A stretch of 44,546 bases of DNA from an uncultured Sphingomonadaceae bacterium (GTDB taxonomy: Bacteria > Pseudomonadota > Alphaproteobacteria > Sphingomonadales > Sphingomonadaceae). The notes below the pieces were generated by a model that saw nothing but the letters and a program-made list of their open reading frames with translations, had not been told where the DNA came from and ran no database searches. Both the position numbers and the translations under genes were made by a program. The number at the start of each line of letters is the position of its first letter. The first letter of the stretch is position 1. This document shows positions 26,795 through 35,546 of the stretch, piece by piece. Location: contig CALMVA010000087.1 in assembly GCA_937873035.1 (NCBI GenBank), forward strand, positions 1-44,546, written 5' to 3'.

Positions 26795-29700
26795 ATGAAA
26801 TTCTGGGTTGATCGGGGCGGGACGTTTACCGACGTTGTGGCGCTGGATGATGATGGCGCGGTTCGCACCGTCAAGCTGTTGTCTGAAAACCCAGGCCACT
26901 ATGCTGATGCGGCGGTTGAGGCGATGCGCCGCATTTTGGGCGTTGGTGATGCCGATCTGCCTGCCGCTGAATTGCGCGTGGGAACAACCGTTGCCACCAA
27001 CGCACTGCTGGAGCGCAAAGGTGAGCCGACGCTGCTGGCCATTACGCGCGGTTTTGGGGATGCGTTGCGCATCGGCTATCAGGAACGGCCTGAGCTGTTC
27101 GTTCGCCGCATCGATATTCCGGCTGCGGTCTATGCCGATGTTCTGGAAATCAATGAGCGCGTTTCGGCAGAAGGCGATGTGCTGACGCCGCTGGATGCAC
27201 AGGCCGCACGCGCCGGGCTGGAAGCGGCTTTTGCCCAAGGGCTGCGCTCTGTCGCAATTGTGCTCGTGCATGGCTATCGCTTTGCCGAGCATGAAAAACA
27301 GCTGGCGCAGATCGCACGTCAGATTGGTTTTGTGCAGGTGTCCGTCAGCCATGAGGTGGCACCGCTCATCAAGCTTGTCGCGCGCGGTGATACCACCGTT
27401 GTCGATGCCTATCTGTCGCCGGTGCTGCGCCGCTATGTTGAAAATCTGCGCGACAATCTTGGGCCCAATGTCGAGACTCTGTTCATGCAATCCAGCGGTG
27501 GCCTTGCAGATGGCGCGTCGTTCAGCGGCAAGGACGCTATTCTCTCAGGCCCCGCGGGCGGCGTGGTGGGCATGGCGCGCACTGCGCTGGAGGCGGGGTT
27601 CGACAAGGTGATTGGCTTTGACATGGGGGGAACCTCCACCGATGTCGCGCATTTCGCCGGGCAATATGAGCGCGATCATGAAACGCGCGTGGCTGGGGCA
27701 AGGCTGCGCGTGCCGATGATGCGGGTCCACACCGTCGCCGCGGGTGGCGGCTCAATCTGCCGCTTTGTCGATGGGCGCTTTCAGGTCGGGCCGGAGTCAG
27801 CAGGCGCGGTGCCGGGGCCTGCCTGCTACCGGCGTGGCGGGCCGCTTGCCGTCACCGATTGCAATGTCTTGCTTGGCAAAGTCCGGCCGGATCAGTTTCC
27901 CCATGTGTTCGGGCCGCATGGGAATGAACCGCTCGATGCAGACATCGTGCGGGCGAAGTTTACGCAACTTGTCGCTGATATTCGCGCAGGCGGCGGGCCA
28001 GACTTGACACCCGAACAGGCAGCGGAAGGCTTTGTCGACATTGCGGTGGCCAATATGGCGAACGCCATCAAGCGCATCTCGGTATCGCGCGGGCATGATG
28101 TGACGCATTATACGCTTGCCTGCTTTGGCGGGGCTGGCGGGCAGCACGCGTGCAAGGTGGCCGATGCACTGTCGATGGACCGGGTGATGATCCATCCGCT
28201 TGCGGGTGTTCTCTCGGCCTTTGGTATTGGCATGGCGGAACGCTCTGTTACGCGTGAGAGGACTTTGGGGCTGCCTTTTACGGTTGATGCAGCGCCCGGC
28301 ATCGCAGCCGCGCTGGATGCGCTTTCGGGTGAGGTGCGAAGCGAATTGACCGGGCAGGGCGTGTCAGGGGCCGCTATCAGCGTCGCGGCGGAGGTTCATG
28401 TCCGCACCGCCAGTGGCGACGCGGCCATCGCGGTTGCGCATGGGGAATATGCCCGGATGCGCGCCGATTATGAGGCTGCCTATGCCGCGCGGTTCGGCTT
28501 TTTGCCGGTGGGAGATCTCGTCGCCGATATGGCCGTTGCAGAGGCTGTTGCCGCAGGCGCTTTATCGCAAAGCCCCTCATTCGCGCTGCCCGCCGCCACG
28601 GGCGCTCCGCTTGGCACGGCGGCTTGCTTTACGGGCGGCGAAACATGGCAAGTGCCGGTGCTCGATCGCGCGCGGCTGGCCGCAGGCTTTACGGAAAATG
28701 GCCCGCTGCTCGTGATTGATCCTGTATCGACGACCATGGTCGAGCCGGGCTGGCGCCTTTCTGTTGACGCCATCGGCAATCTCATCCTGACGCGCGTTTC
28801 GCCGCGTGGCGTTGCAGCACTCTGCGCCGAGCAGGCTGACCCCGTCCGGCTTGAGATTTTCAATGGCCTGTTCATGGCGATTGCGGAAGAAATGGGTGGC
28901 GCGCTTCAGCACAGCGCCTCATCGGTCAATATCCGCGAGCGGCTCGATTTTTCGTGCGCTATTTTCGATGTGGAGGGGGGGCTTGTCGCCAATGCGCCGC
29001 ATATGCCGGTGCATCTTGGCTCGATGGGTGAAAGTGTGCGCACCATCCTGCGCAAGCGGGCAGGGCATATCCGCGCAGGTGATGTCTATGCGCTCAATGC
29101 GCCTTATGAAGGTGGCACACACCTGCCAGACATCACCGTTATCATGCCGGTGTTCGTTGATGAGGATGTGCCATCCTATTGGGTTGCGGCGCGTGGGCAC
29201 CATGCCGATATTGGTGGCATCGCGCCGGGATCAATGCCGCCGGGCAGCCGCACTGTTGATGAGGAAGGGGTGCTGCTCGACAATATTCTTATCGCGGAAA
29301 ATGGTCGCTTTCTGGCGGATGATGTCGCCGCCCTGTTGTCAGCGGGCAAATGGCCTTCGCGCAACGTGGCGCAGAACCTGGCTGATTTGAAGGCGCAGGT
29401 CGCCGCCTGCGCGAAGGGCGCGAGCGAGCTGGTGCGCATATCGGGCGATTATGGACGCGGCGTGGTGCAAGCCTATATGCGTCATGTGCAGGCCAATGCA
29501 GAGCAGGCTGTGCGTCGCCTTATCCTCAAGTTGGAAGACGGGCATTTCCGCTACGCACTTGATAACGAAGCGGTTATCGAAGTGCGCGTGACGGCGGATC
29601 AAGATGCACGCACGGCGCAGATCGATTTCACCGGCACCAGCCCGCAACTGGAGAGCAATTTCAATGCGCCGCTGCCCGTGGTGCGCGCTGCTGTGCTCTA

Positions 29701-30367
29701 CGTTATCCGCACGCTCATTGATGAGGCGATCCCGATGAATGAGGGGTGCCTGCGCCCCATAGAGATCATCGTGCCGCAAGGCTGCTTCCTCAACCCGCGC
29801 TACCCGGCAGCCGTTGTCGCCGGGAATGTTGAGACGAGCCAGGCGATCACCGATGCGTTGTTCGGCGCGCTGGGGGCAATGGCGGCGGCGCAAGGCACGA
29901 TGAACAACTTCACCTTCGGCAATGAGGCCTTCCAATATTATGAGACGATTGCCGGCGGCTCTGGCGCGGGGCCGGATTTTGATGGCACCGATGTCGTTCA
30001 GACGCACATGACAAACAGCCGCCTCACCGATCCTGAAATTCTGGAAACGCGCTTTCCTGTATTGCTGGAGGCGTTCGCGATCCGGCCCGGATCGGGCGGG
30101 GTGGGCGCTCATCACGGCGGCAATGGGGCGGTGCGGCGGATTCGCTTCCGGCAGGCGATGGATGCGGGCATATTGTCCAACCGCCGTCGCGTTCCGCCCT
30201 TTGGGCTGTCAGGCGGCGCATCGGGCGCTCCAGGGCGCAACAGCGTGGAACGCGCCGACGGCAGTATCGAGACTTTGGGCGCAACGGCGGCGGTGAAAAT
30301 GGCGCCGGGCGATGTGTTCGTCATCGAAACGCCGGGCGGTGGCGGTTTTGGAAGGGAGCAGGGCTGA
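26795..30367 (+). CDS. 5-oxoprolinase (ATP-hydrolysing), fused HyuA-HyuB chain
   Basis: The enzyme opens 5-oxoproline (pyroglutamate) to glutamate with ATP. The 1190-residue single chain fuses HyuA and HyuB domains, as in the eukaryote-type enzyme; many bacteria encode them separately. Seen: [11 protein letters not shown] at the N terminus, [14 protein letters not shown], the second phosphate motif [12 protein letters not shown] and AAGGGSI in the HyuA half; HyuB begins near residue 690 ([17 protein letters not shown]) with [16 protein letters not shown] and ends with the GGGGFG loop. Its TGA overlaps the ATG of the DUF969 gene (TGATG). The neighbours support pyroglutamate use, although related hydantoinases share these motifs. 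Confidence 0.88.
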   Translation: MKFWVDRGGTFTDVVALDDDGAVRTVKLLSENPGHYADAAVEAMRRILGVGDADLPAAELRVGTTVATNALLERKGEPTLLAITRGFGDALRIGYQERPELFVRRIDIPAAVYADVLEINERVSAEGDVLTPLDAQAARAGLEAAFAQGLRSVAIVLVHGYRFAEHEKQLAQIARQIGFVQVSVSHEVAPLIKLVARGDTTVVDAYLSPVLRRYVENLRDNLGPNVETLFMQSSGGLADGASFSGKDAILSGPAGGVVGMARTALEAGFDKVIGFDMGGTSTDVAHFAGQYERDHETRVAGARLRVPMMRVHTVAAGGGSICRFVDGRFQVGPESAGAVPGPACYRRGGPLAVTDCNVLLGKVRPDQFPHVFGPHGNEPLDADIVRAKFTQLVADIRAGGGPDLTPEQAAEGFVDIAVANMANAIKRISVSRGHDVTHYTLACFGGAGGQHACKVADALSMDRVMIHPLAGVLSAFGIGMAERSVTRERTLGLPFTVDAAPGIAAALDALSGEVRSELTGQGVSGAAISVAAEVHVRTASGDAAIAVAHGEYARMRADYEAAYAARFGFLPVGDLVADMAVAEAVAAGALSQSPSFALPAATGAPLGTAACFTGGETWQVPVLDRARLAAGFTENGPLLVIDPVSTTMVEPGWRLSVDAIGNLILTRVSPRGVAALCAEQADPVRLEIFNGLFMAIAEEMGGALQHSASSVNIRERLDFSCAIFDVEGGLVANAPHMPVHLGSMGESVRTILRKRAGHIRAGDVYALNAPYEGGTHLPDITVIMPVFVDEDVPSYWVAARGHHADIGGIAPGSMPPGSRTVDEEGVLLDNILIAENGRFLADDVAALLSAGKWPSRNVAQNLADLKAQVAACAKGASELVRISGDYGRGVVQAYMRHVQANAEQAVRRLILKLEDGHFRYALDNEAVIEVRVTADQDARTAQIDFTGTSPQLESNFNAPLPVVRAAVLYVIRTLIDEAIPMNEGCLRPIEIIVPQGCFLNPRYPAAVVAGNVETSQAITDALFGALGAMAAAQGTMNNFTFGNEAFQYYETIAGGSGAGPDFDGTDVVQTHMTNSRLTDPEILETRFPVLLEAFAIRPGSGGVGAHHGGNGAVRRIRFRQAMDAGILSNRRRVPPFGLSGGASGAPGRNSVERADGSIETLGATAAVKMAPGDVFVIETPGGGGFGREQG

Positions 30368-31035
30368 TGCTCGTCCTGTCCGGCATCGCCGTCATCATCG
30401 CAGGCTTTTTGTTCCGCTTTAATCCGCTGCTTGTCATCGTCGCCTCGGCGCTCGTCACGGGCATGGCGGCGGGGCTTGATCCGGTCGCGATTATCGCGGC
30501 TTTCGGCAAAGCCTTCAACGATACGCGCTATGTGTCGATCATCTGGATCGTGCTGCCGGTCATCGGCCTGCTTGAAGCCTATGGCCTTCAGGAGCGTGCA
30601 CGGCAGGTGATCGCAAGCCTTAAAGGTGCGACCATCGGGCGACTGCTGACGGGCTATCTGCTGCTGCGCCAGCTTCTTTCTGCCATTGGGCTGACATCGG
30701 TGGCAGGCCATGCGCAAACGGTGCGCCCGCTTGTCGCCCCCATGGCGGAGGCGGCGGCGGAGCAGCTGGCCCCACTCTCTGATGATGCGCGAGATGAGGT
30801 GCGCGCCATGTCTGCCGCGACCGACAATATCGGGCTGTTCTTTGGAGAAGATATTTTCCTCGCCATCGGCTCCATATTGCTGATGAAGGGTGTGCTGGAG
30901 CAGAATGGCATTGAGATAGAACCGCTGCACCTTTCGGTCTGGGCGATCCCGACAGCGATCATTGCCTTCCTCATTCACGGCGTTCGGCTTTGGCGTTTTG
31001 AGCGGCGGCTGGCGCGGCAGGGAGGTGTCGCATGA
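30367..31035 (+). CDS. DUF969 membrane protein, probable pyroglutamate transporter half
   Basis: The 222-residue integral membrane protein has several hydrophobic segments (for example residues 1-20, 22-45, 55-75 and near the C terminus). It contains the family's conserved stretch RQLLSAIGLTSVAGHAQTVRPLVAPMAEAAAE and a polar ATDNIGLFFGEDIFLAIGS segment. DUF969 is regularly paired with DUF979, and both are known from pyroglutamyl-peptidase or oxoprolinase contexts, so a two-part transporter is the favoured guess. It is translationally coupled to oxoprolinase and overlaps DUF979 by four bases. No transport activity can be read from sequence. Confidence 0.85.
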   Translation: MLVLSGIAVIIAGFLFRFNPLLVIVASALVTGMAAGLDPVAIIAAFGKAFNDTRYVSIIWIVLPVIGLLEAYGLQERARQVIASLKGATIGRLLTGYLLLRQLLSAIGLTSVAGHAQTVRPLVAPMAEAAAEQLAPLSDDARDEVRAMSAATDNIGLFFGEDIFLAIGSILLMKGVLEQNGIEIEPLHLSVWAIPTAIIAFLIHGVRLWRFERRLARQGGVA

Positions 31036-31970
31036 TTACGCTGGCGGCGGTTTATGTGCTTGCAGGCCTTGTCTTTGCGGCTTTTGCCGTGCTCGGCCTC
31101 GCTGATCGCACCAATCCCAAACGCTTTGGCAGTGCGGCCTTTTGGGGATTAATGGCGCTCTCGATGCTCGGCGGAGACCGGCTGGGTGATTTGGGCAATG
31201 GTGTGCTCGTGCTGCTGCTGGTGGCGCTGGCGGGGGCAGGCGTGCTCGGAAAACCGCAAAAGGGCGTGGAGCAGGATGTGCGTGAAGAGCGGGCAGTGCT
31301 GCATGGCAACGGCCTCTTTCTCCTTGCGCTCGTCATTCCGGTCACGGCGCTTGGCGGAAGCTTTCTCTTCAAGGCCCATCCCGGCCTTGTTGATCCCAAG
31401 CAGGCGACGCTCATCTCGCTTGCCGCAGGCGTGCTGCTGGCGCTGGGTGTCGGGCAGGCGTGGCTAAGGCCGCAACTTCCCCTGCCACTACAGCAAGGTC
31501 GGCGCCTGATGGATTCCGTGGGTTGGGCGGCCATCCTCCCGCAGATGCTGGCAAGCCTTGGTGCGGTCTTTGCGCTGGCTGGCGTTGGTGATGTGGTCGG
31601 GCAGCTTGTGGAAGGGGCAATTCCGCAGCGCAGCCTGCTGCCTGCGGTTATCGCTTATGGCCTTGGCATGGCGCTGTTTACGATGGTGATGGGCAACGCC
31701 TTTGCCGCCTTTCCCGTGATGTTCGCCGCGATTGGCCTGCCGGTGTTGATTGGTGAGCATCACGGCAACCCCGCCGTCATCAGTGCCATTGGTATGCTGG
31801 CCGGGTTTTGCGGAACGCTGATGACGCCCATGGCCGCCAACTTCAATCTCGTGCCCGCGGCGCTGCTTGAACTCAAGGACAAGAACGGCGTCATCCGCGC
31901 GCAGATTGGCACCGCGCTGCCGCTGCTTATCGCCAATATCGCCTTTATCTACTGGTTTGCCTTCAAATGA
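31032..31970 (+). CDS. DUF979 membrane protein, probable partner of DUF969
   Basis: The 312-residue protein has about eight to nine hydrophobic segments. Typical stretches are GNAFAAFPVMFAAIGLPVLIG and GFCGTLMTPMAANFNLVPAALLEL, which resemble the re-entrant, asparagine/proline-containing motifs of ion-coupled permeases (my comparison, not a proven homology). It overlaps its neighbours by four bases on both sides. With DUF969 it probably imports 5-oxoproline for the enzyme encoded first in the operon; this is inference from context. Confidence 0.85.
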   Translation: MITLAAVYVLAGLVFAAFAVLGLADRTNPKRFGSAAFWGLMALSMLGGDRLGDLGNGVLVLLLVALAGAGVLGKPQKGVEQDVREERAVLHGNGLFLLALVIPVTALGGSFLFKAHPGLVDPKQATLISLAAGVLLALGVGQAWLRPQLPLPLQQGRRLMDSVGWAAILPQMLASLGAVFALAGVGDVVGQLVEGAIPQRSLLPAVIAYGLGMALFTMVMGNAFAAFPVMFAAIGLPVLIGEHHGNPAVISAIGMLAGFCGTLMTPMAANFNLVPAALLELKDKNGVIRAQIGTALPLLIANIAFIYWFAFK

Positions 31971-32965
31971 CCGATCTTACGCAATCTCGCGCATCCGCCT
32001 TTGCCCGGCTGACACTGGGCCATCTGGGGCGTGAATATCCCTATAAGCTCGATCTCGTGCTCAATGGGCCTGAGGATGCGGTGCCGCCCAAAATGCTGCA
32101 CCCGATTTTCCACGGCAGTTTTGATTGGCACAGTTGCGTTCACGGCTGGTGGCAGGTGCTGCGCCTGTTGCGGCTCTTTCCTGCAATGCCAGAAGCGGTC
32201 GCCATCCGTGCAAAGGCCGATGAGATGCTGGTGCCAGAGAAGGTGGCAGGGGAGTTGGCCTTTCTTTCGCGCGCCTATGTGGCCGGGTTTGAGCGACCTT
32301 ATGGCTGGGCGTGGCTCTTGGCGCTGCATGAGGAAGCAACGCACCACGACGCCGGATGGGGGGCTGCGCTGGAGCCGCTTGCGCGCGCCTTTGCAGTTCG
32401 CTTTCATGCTTTTCTGCCCAAGCTCACTTATCCTTTGCGGGTCGGCACGCATTTCAACATCGCCTTTGCCTTGACGCTGACCAAAAGCTGGGCGGCGCGC
32501 CATGATGCAGCACTTGAGCGCCTTATCTGCGACCGCGCCGAAACATGGTTTGCCGATGACGCTGATTGTCAGGCGTGGGAGCCCGGCGGGGATGAGTTTC
32601 TCTCCTCATCTCTATGCGAAGCATTGCTGATGAGCCGGGTGCGCGATGCTGCGGGCTTTGCAGCCTGGTTCGATGCGTTTCTGCCCAAGGCGGCCCATCA
32701 GAGCCCGGCAACGCTTTTTACGCCTGCCACAGTGTCTGACCGGAGTGACGGCAAGATCGCGCATCTGGATGGCTTGAATCTCAGCCGGGCATGGTGCTGG
32801 CGGCAAATTGCCGATGCACTGGGCGAGGGGCATCCTGTGGCGGGCCCGGCCCGCGCAGCGGCTGAGCGGCATCTGGCCTCAAGTCTGCCGCATATCGGCG
32901 ATGACTATATGGGTGAACATTGGCTGGCGACATTCGCGCTGCTCGCGCTTGGCGGCGATGCGTAA
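31967..32965 (+). CDS. DUF2891 family protein, function unknown
   Basis: This 332-residue protein is soluble, without a signal peptide or membrane segment. Conserved-looking motifs include HPIFHGSFDWHSCVHGWW near residue 45 and ADDADCQAWEPGGDEFLSS near residue 190. Its many histidines, tryptophans and acidic residues and its all-helical look recall alpha/alpha toroid enzymes, but I cannot assign a reaction. As the last gene of the oxoprolinase operon, overlapping DUF979 by four bases, it should act on the same compound or a linked one. Candidates are a pyroglutamate-related hydrolase or epimerase; this is speculation. Confidence 0.85.
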   Translation: MTDLTQSRASAFARLTLGHLGREYPYKLDLVLNGPEDAVPPKMLHPIFHGSFDWHSCVHGWWQVLRLLRLFPAMPEAVAIRAKADEMLVPEKVAGELAFLSRAYVAGFERPYGWAWLLALHEEATHHDAGWGAALEPLARAFAVRFHAFLPKLTYPLRVGTHFNIAFALTLTKSWAARHDAALERLICDRAETWFADDADCQAWEPGGDEFLSSSLCEALLMSRVRDAAGFAAWFDAFLPKAAHQSPATLFTPATVSDRSDGKIAHLDGLNLSRAWCWRQIADALGEGHPVAGPARAAAERHLASSLPHIGDDYMGEHWLATFALLALGGDA

Positions 32966-33097
32966 ACCGCTTGGCGTAAAGCGTCCCCTTCTGGCACGAT
33001 GAGCGCCCCACTGAACAGCGCGGCTTGATTGTGGCGGTTACGCTGCACTAGGCTTGTCCCTCGTGGCGCAGCGGGGGCGGCCAAAAGGGGGTGCGGT

Positions 33098-33964
33098 GTG
33101 TCTTTGCCGATGATACCGGCGTTCAGCTTCAGCAAACCAAAGATGCGCGCGCTTGCGACGCAGCTGCACCCGCTGTTCACTTCAGCAGAACCCTTTCAGC
33201 ACGTTGTTGTCGAAGATTTTTTGCCCGATGAGATCGCGCGCGGGCTTGCCGCGGAGTTTCCGGCGGTCACCGAGCCTATCTGGCGGGTAGCGGGGCCGGG
33301 CGATACGCAACACACGCACAATCCAGATGTCGAGAAAATCAGTTGCGGCAACGTTGATGCGTTTCCGCCGCTCATCCGTCATGTGGTCAACGAGTTTTAT
33401 TCCGGGGTGATGGTTGAGTTTATTGAAGGGCTGTCCGGTTTTTCAAACATCTGCACCGATCCGTCGCTCCATGGGGCGGGCCTGCACTCCACCGGGCGCG
33501 GTGGGCGGTTGATGATCCATGCGGATGCCTCACGCCATCGCAACGCGAAGCTGCATCAGGTCATCAACATGATCTATTATTGCACGCCGGACTGGCAGCC
33601 CGAATGGCGCGGTGATCTGGAATTGTGGGATCGGGATTGCCGCCGCTGCGAGGCAAGCGTTTCTCCCAAATTCAACAGTGCGCTCTTCTTTCGCGCGGGC
33701 ACCAACAGCTATCATGGACACCCGCACCCGGTGGAATCGCCGCCCGGCATCCGCCGCAACTCCATTGCCATCTATTATTATACTACCGACCGCCCGAAGG
33801 ATGAGGATTATAGCGGCTTTCGGAATTATGCCGATTGGCGGCCAACCCGGCCGGAAGATCATCGACGTTCGTTGTTTCATAGCGCCAAATATGCCGCGCG
33901 CCAATTTGTGCCGACCCGCCTCACCAACGCGCTTGCCGCCCTGTGGCGCAAGGCTGGCCAGTAA
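33098..33964 (+). CDS. 2OG-Fe(II) oxygenase family protein
   Basis: The protein has the double-stranded beta-helix iron site of 2-oxoglutarate dioxygenases: HxD in MIHADASRH (His141 and Asp143), a distal histidine in TNSYHGHPHPV (His206 most likely) and the oxoglutarate-binding arginine in GIRRNSIAIYYYTT (Arg220). It resembles the prolyl-hydroxylase-like branch that acts on sugars or protein side chains. GTG 33098 has AAGGGGG about seven bases upstream; ATG 33110 is an alternative. It stands alone between the oxoprolinase operon and the sensory cluster. The substrate is unknown. Confidence 0.85.
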   Translation: MSLPMIPAFSFSKPKMRALATQLHPLFTSAEPFQHVVVEDFLPDEIARGLAAEFPAVTEPIWRVAGPGDTQHTHNPDVEKISCGNVDAFPPLIRHVVNEFYSGVMVEFIEGLSGFSNICTDPSLHGAGLHSTGRGGRLMIHADASRHRNAKLHQVINMIYYCTPDWQPEWRGDLELWDRDCRRCEASVSPKFNSALFFRAGTNSYHGHPHPVESPPGIRRNSIAIYYYTTDRPKDEDYSGFRNYADWRPTRPEDHRRSLFHSAKYAARQFVPTRLTNALAALWRKAGQ

Positions 33965-34096
33965 GTTTGCGCGCTGCGGGGACATTGCCCGCGCACGCTA
34001 AATTTTTTGCATTTTTCGCCGTTATGAAAGTCGGTGGGGTCTGGCTTTGGGATGCGTCCAAAGCGGGATGCCTGTAGTTCATCTGCGGGATATGAC

Positions 34097-34673
34097 ATGA
34101 CGAAACATGGCAAAGCTGTTCTTCTGGCGCCAAGCCCGGAGGATGCCGACGCTTCGTTGCTGGCCGATGTAATGGCAGATTTTGAGGCCGTTAATCAGGC
34201 CCAGTCGATGATTGAATTCGCGCCGGATGGCACCGTTTTGCGCGCCAACCAGAATTTCTTGAAGCTGATGGGCTATAGCCTTGCCGAAATCGTCGGGCGC
34301 AACCACGCCATTTTCTGCGCTGGGGAATTCCAGCCAGAGCGAGGCATATCAGCAATTTTGGGCGTCATTGCGCCAAGGTGGGCTGTTGGAGGGCGAATAT
34401 TGCAGGATCGACAGTCGAGGCAATGAAATCTGGATTCGCGGCAGCTACACGCCGGTCCGCGGCGCGCGTGGTGATGTGGTCCGCATCCTCAAATTTGCCT
34501 ATGACATTACTGCCGCAATCACTGGCGAATATGTCGGCCTGAGGCGGGATACCGGTCGCGCCGCGCCAAGGGGAGGGCCGTGGCCTGAGCGCGGCATAGG
34601 TCGTGCTGGGTTGAGATCCGGCGAAGAGCAAACTGTCAGTTTCTGCCCATGTCATCCCACGATCAGGGGATGA
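34097..34673 (+). pseudogene. PAS-domain sensor remnant with frameshift
   Basis: Two overlapping frames together make one PAS domain. The first, from ATG 34097, reads MIEFAPDGTVLRANQNFLKLMGYS and AEIVGRNHAIFC. The match then continues one base over as SEAYQQFWASLRQGG, GNEIWIRGSYTPV and VVRILKFAYDIT. The shift is best placed at an extra C near 34330-34331. Such PAS domains normally precede a second PAS or a methyl-accepting domain in energy-taxis receptors, but nothing recognisable follows after about 34520. The gene thus looks both frameshifted and truncated. A sequencing error could explain the shift but not the missing output domain. Confidence 0.65.
34653..34672. promoter_or_regulatory. 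20-bp palindromic motif, copy 1 (upstream of the LuxR gene)
   Basis: CATCCCACGATCAGGGGATG. It ends 65 bp before the LuxR-type regulator start at 34738, a typical operator distance. It shares length, arms and the off-centre ATCAGGG block with copies at 37317-37336 and 37411-37430; the three agree at about 15 of 20 positions. Confidence 0.6.
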
Positions 34674-34737
34674 GTTGATGTGTTTTGCGTGCTTGAGGGA
34701 ATATGGGGTCGTCAAATTGGGGGTTTGACAGCGGTTT

Positions 34738-35484
34738 ATGTCGCGCAAACTTAAAATAATCAGCGGGCAGGACGTCAAAGGGGATATGCGGGTCGATCAG
34801 GATAGTCAGAGCGTTGATGAGGAAGCCATTGCGAGTGCTTCCATAAGCGCGCTGCTCGCCATGTCGTCCACCGGCTACTCGCCAGATGGATTGGGTGCCA
34901 TTCAAACGGCGTTTGAGGCGCTGAACATTTCTGCTGTGCTTCTGCTGTCCGATGGCAGCGTCTGCGGCCAGACGCGCAGTACTCAAGCGCGCTGGTGTGA
35001 TAAGATGATCCGCGTGCGGGATGGCGGCGTTGTCGCCATGGACCGGCATAATAATCACCAGTTGCAAGAAATCATCGCTGACATGGCTGCCGACCCGTCG
35101 GTCAGAATCCGGTGGGCCTATTGGGTCAACCGCGCAACCGGCGAGAAGTTTACCGTCAAATGCTTCCGCGTGGCAGAGAAAGCGTCGCTCAAAATGGCCA
35201 TGCCAGCGATGATCCTCACCATCCGTCCTTTGGTGGCGATCACACGCAACGATTCGATGAAATTATCCAATATTCTTGGACTTACTCCGGCCGAGGGTGA
35301 GATTCTCGTGATGCTTTCGGCCGGTGAAACGCGCAAGAACATCGCGGCTGCGCGCGGAACAACGACGCACACGGTTGCAAGCCAGTTGAAAACGATCTTC
35401 CAGAAATGTGGTGTGCGTCGAGAGGCCGAGCTGGTGGCGCTCGTCGCATCACTTTCCGGCATCTGGGCGTTTTCGGCCTTCTAG
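34738..35484 (+). CDS. Orphan LuxR-type transcriptional regulator
   Basis: The 248-residue protein ends in a LuxR HTH (LTPAEGEILVMLSAGETRKNIAAARGTTTHTVASQLKTIF, residues about 180-220). The 170-residue N-terminal part has no receiver phosphorylation motif and no autoinducer-binding signature that I can see; it may be a degenerate PAS-like sensor. Possible starts are ATG 34738 and ATG 34786. It converges on the FixL-like kinase gene. A 20-bp palindrome lies 65 bp upstream, suggesting autoregulation. Its stop codon is the first triplet of a dispersed repeat. The signal is unknown; a link to the neighbouring heme-type sensors is inference. Confidence 0.82.
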   Translation: MSRKLKIISGQDVKGDMRVDQDSQSVDEEAIASASISALLAMSSTGYSPDGLGAIQTAFEALNISAVLLLSDGSVCGQTRSTQARWCDKMIRVRDGGVVAMDRHNNHQLQEIIADMAADPSVRIRWAYWVNRATGEKFTVKCFRVAEKASLKMAMPAMILTIRPLVAITRNDSMKLSNILGLTPAEGEILVMLSAGETRKNIAAARGTTTHTVASQLKTIFQKCGVRREAELVALVASLSGIWAFSAF

Positions 35485-35520
35485 CGCGATTTCGAGCGGG
35501 ATCGAAACACTGGACGCGCT
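35482..35520. terminator. Convergent hairpin from a dispersed repeat, second copy
   Basis: AGCGCG (35483-35488) pairs with CGCGCT (35515-35520), with further internal pairing (TTTCGAG region against the GGGATCGAAA region). It begins at the LuxR stop TAG, and its first 35 bases resemble those at 17858-17892. It lies between convergent genes. Confidence 0.45.
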
Positions 35521-35546
35521 CCCGGCGCGCAGATCGTTCGCGCGCG

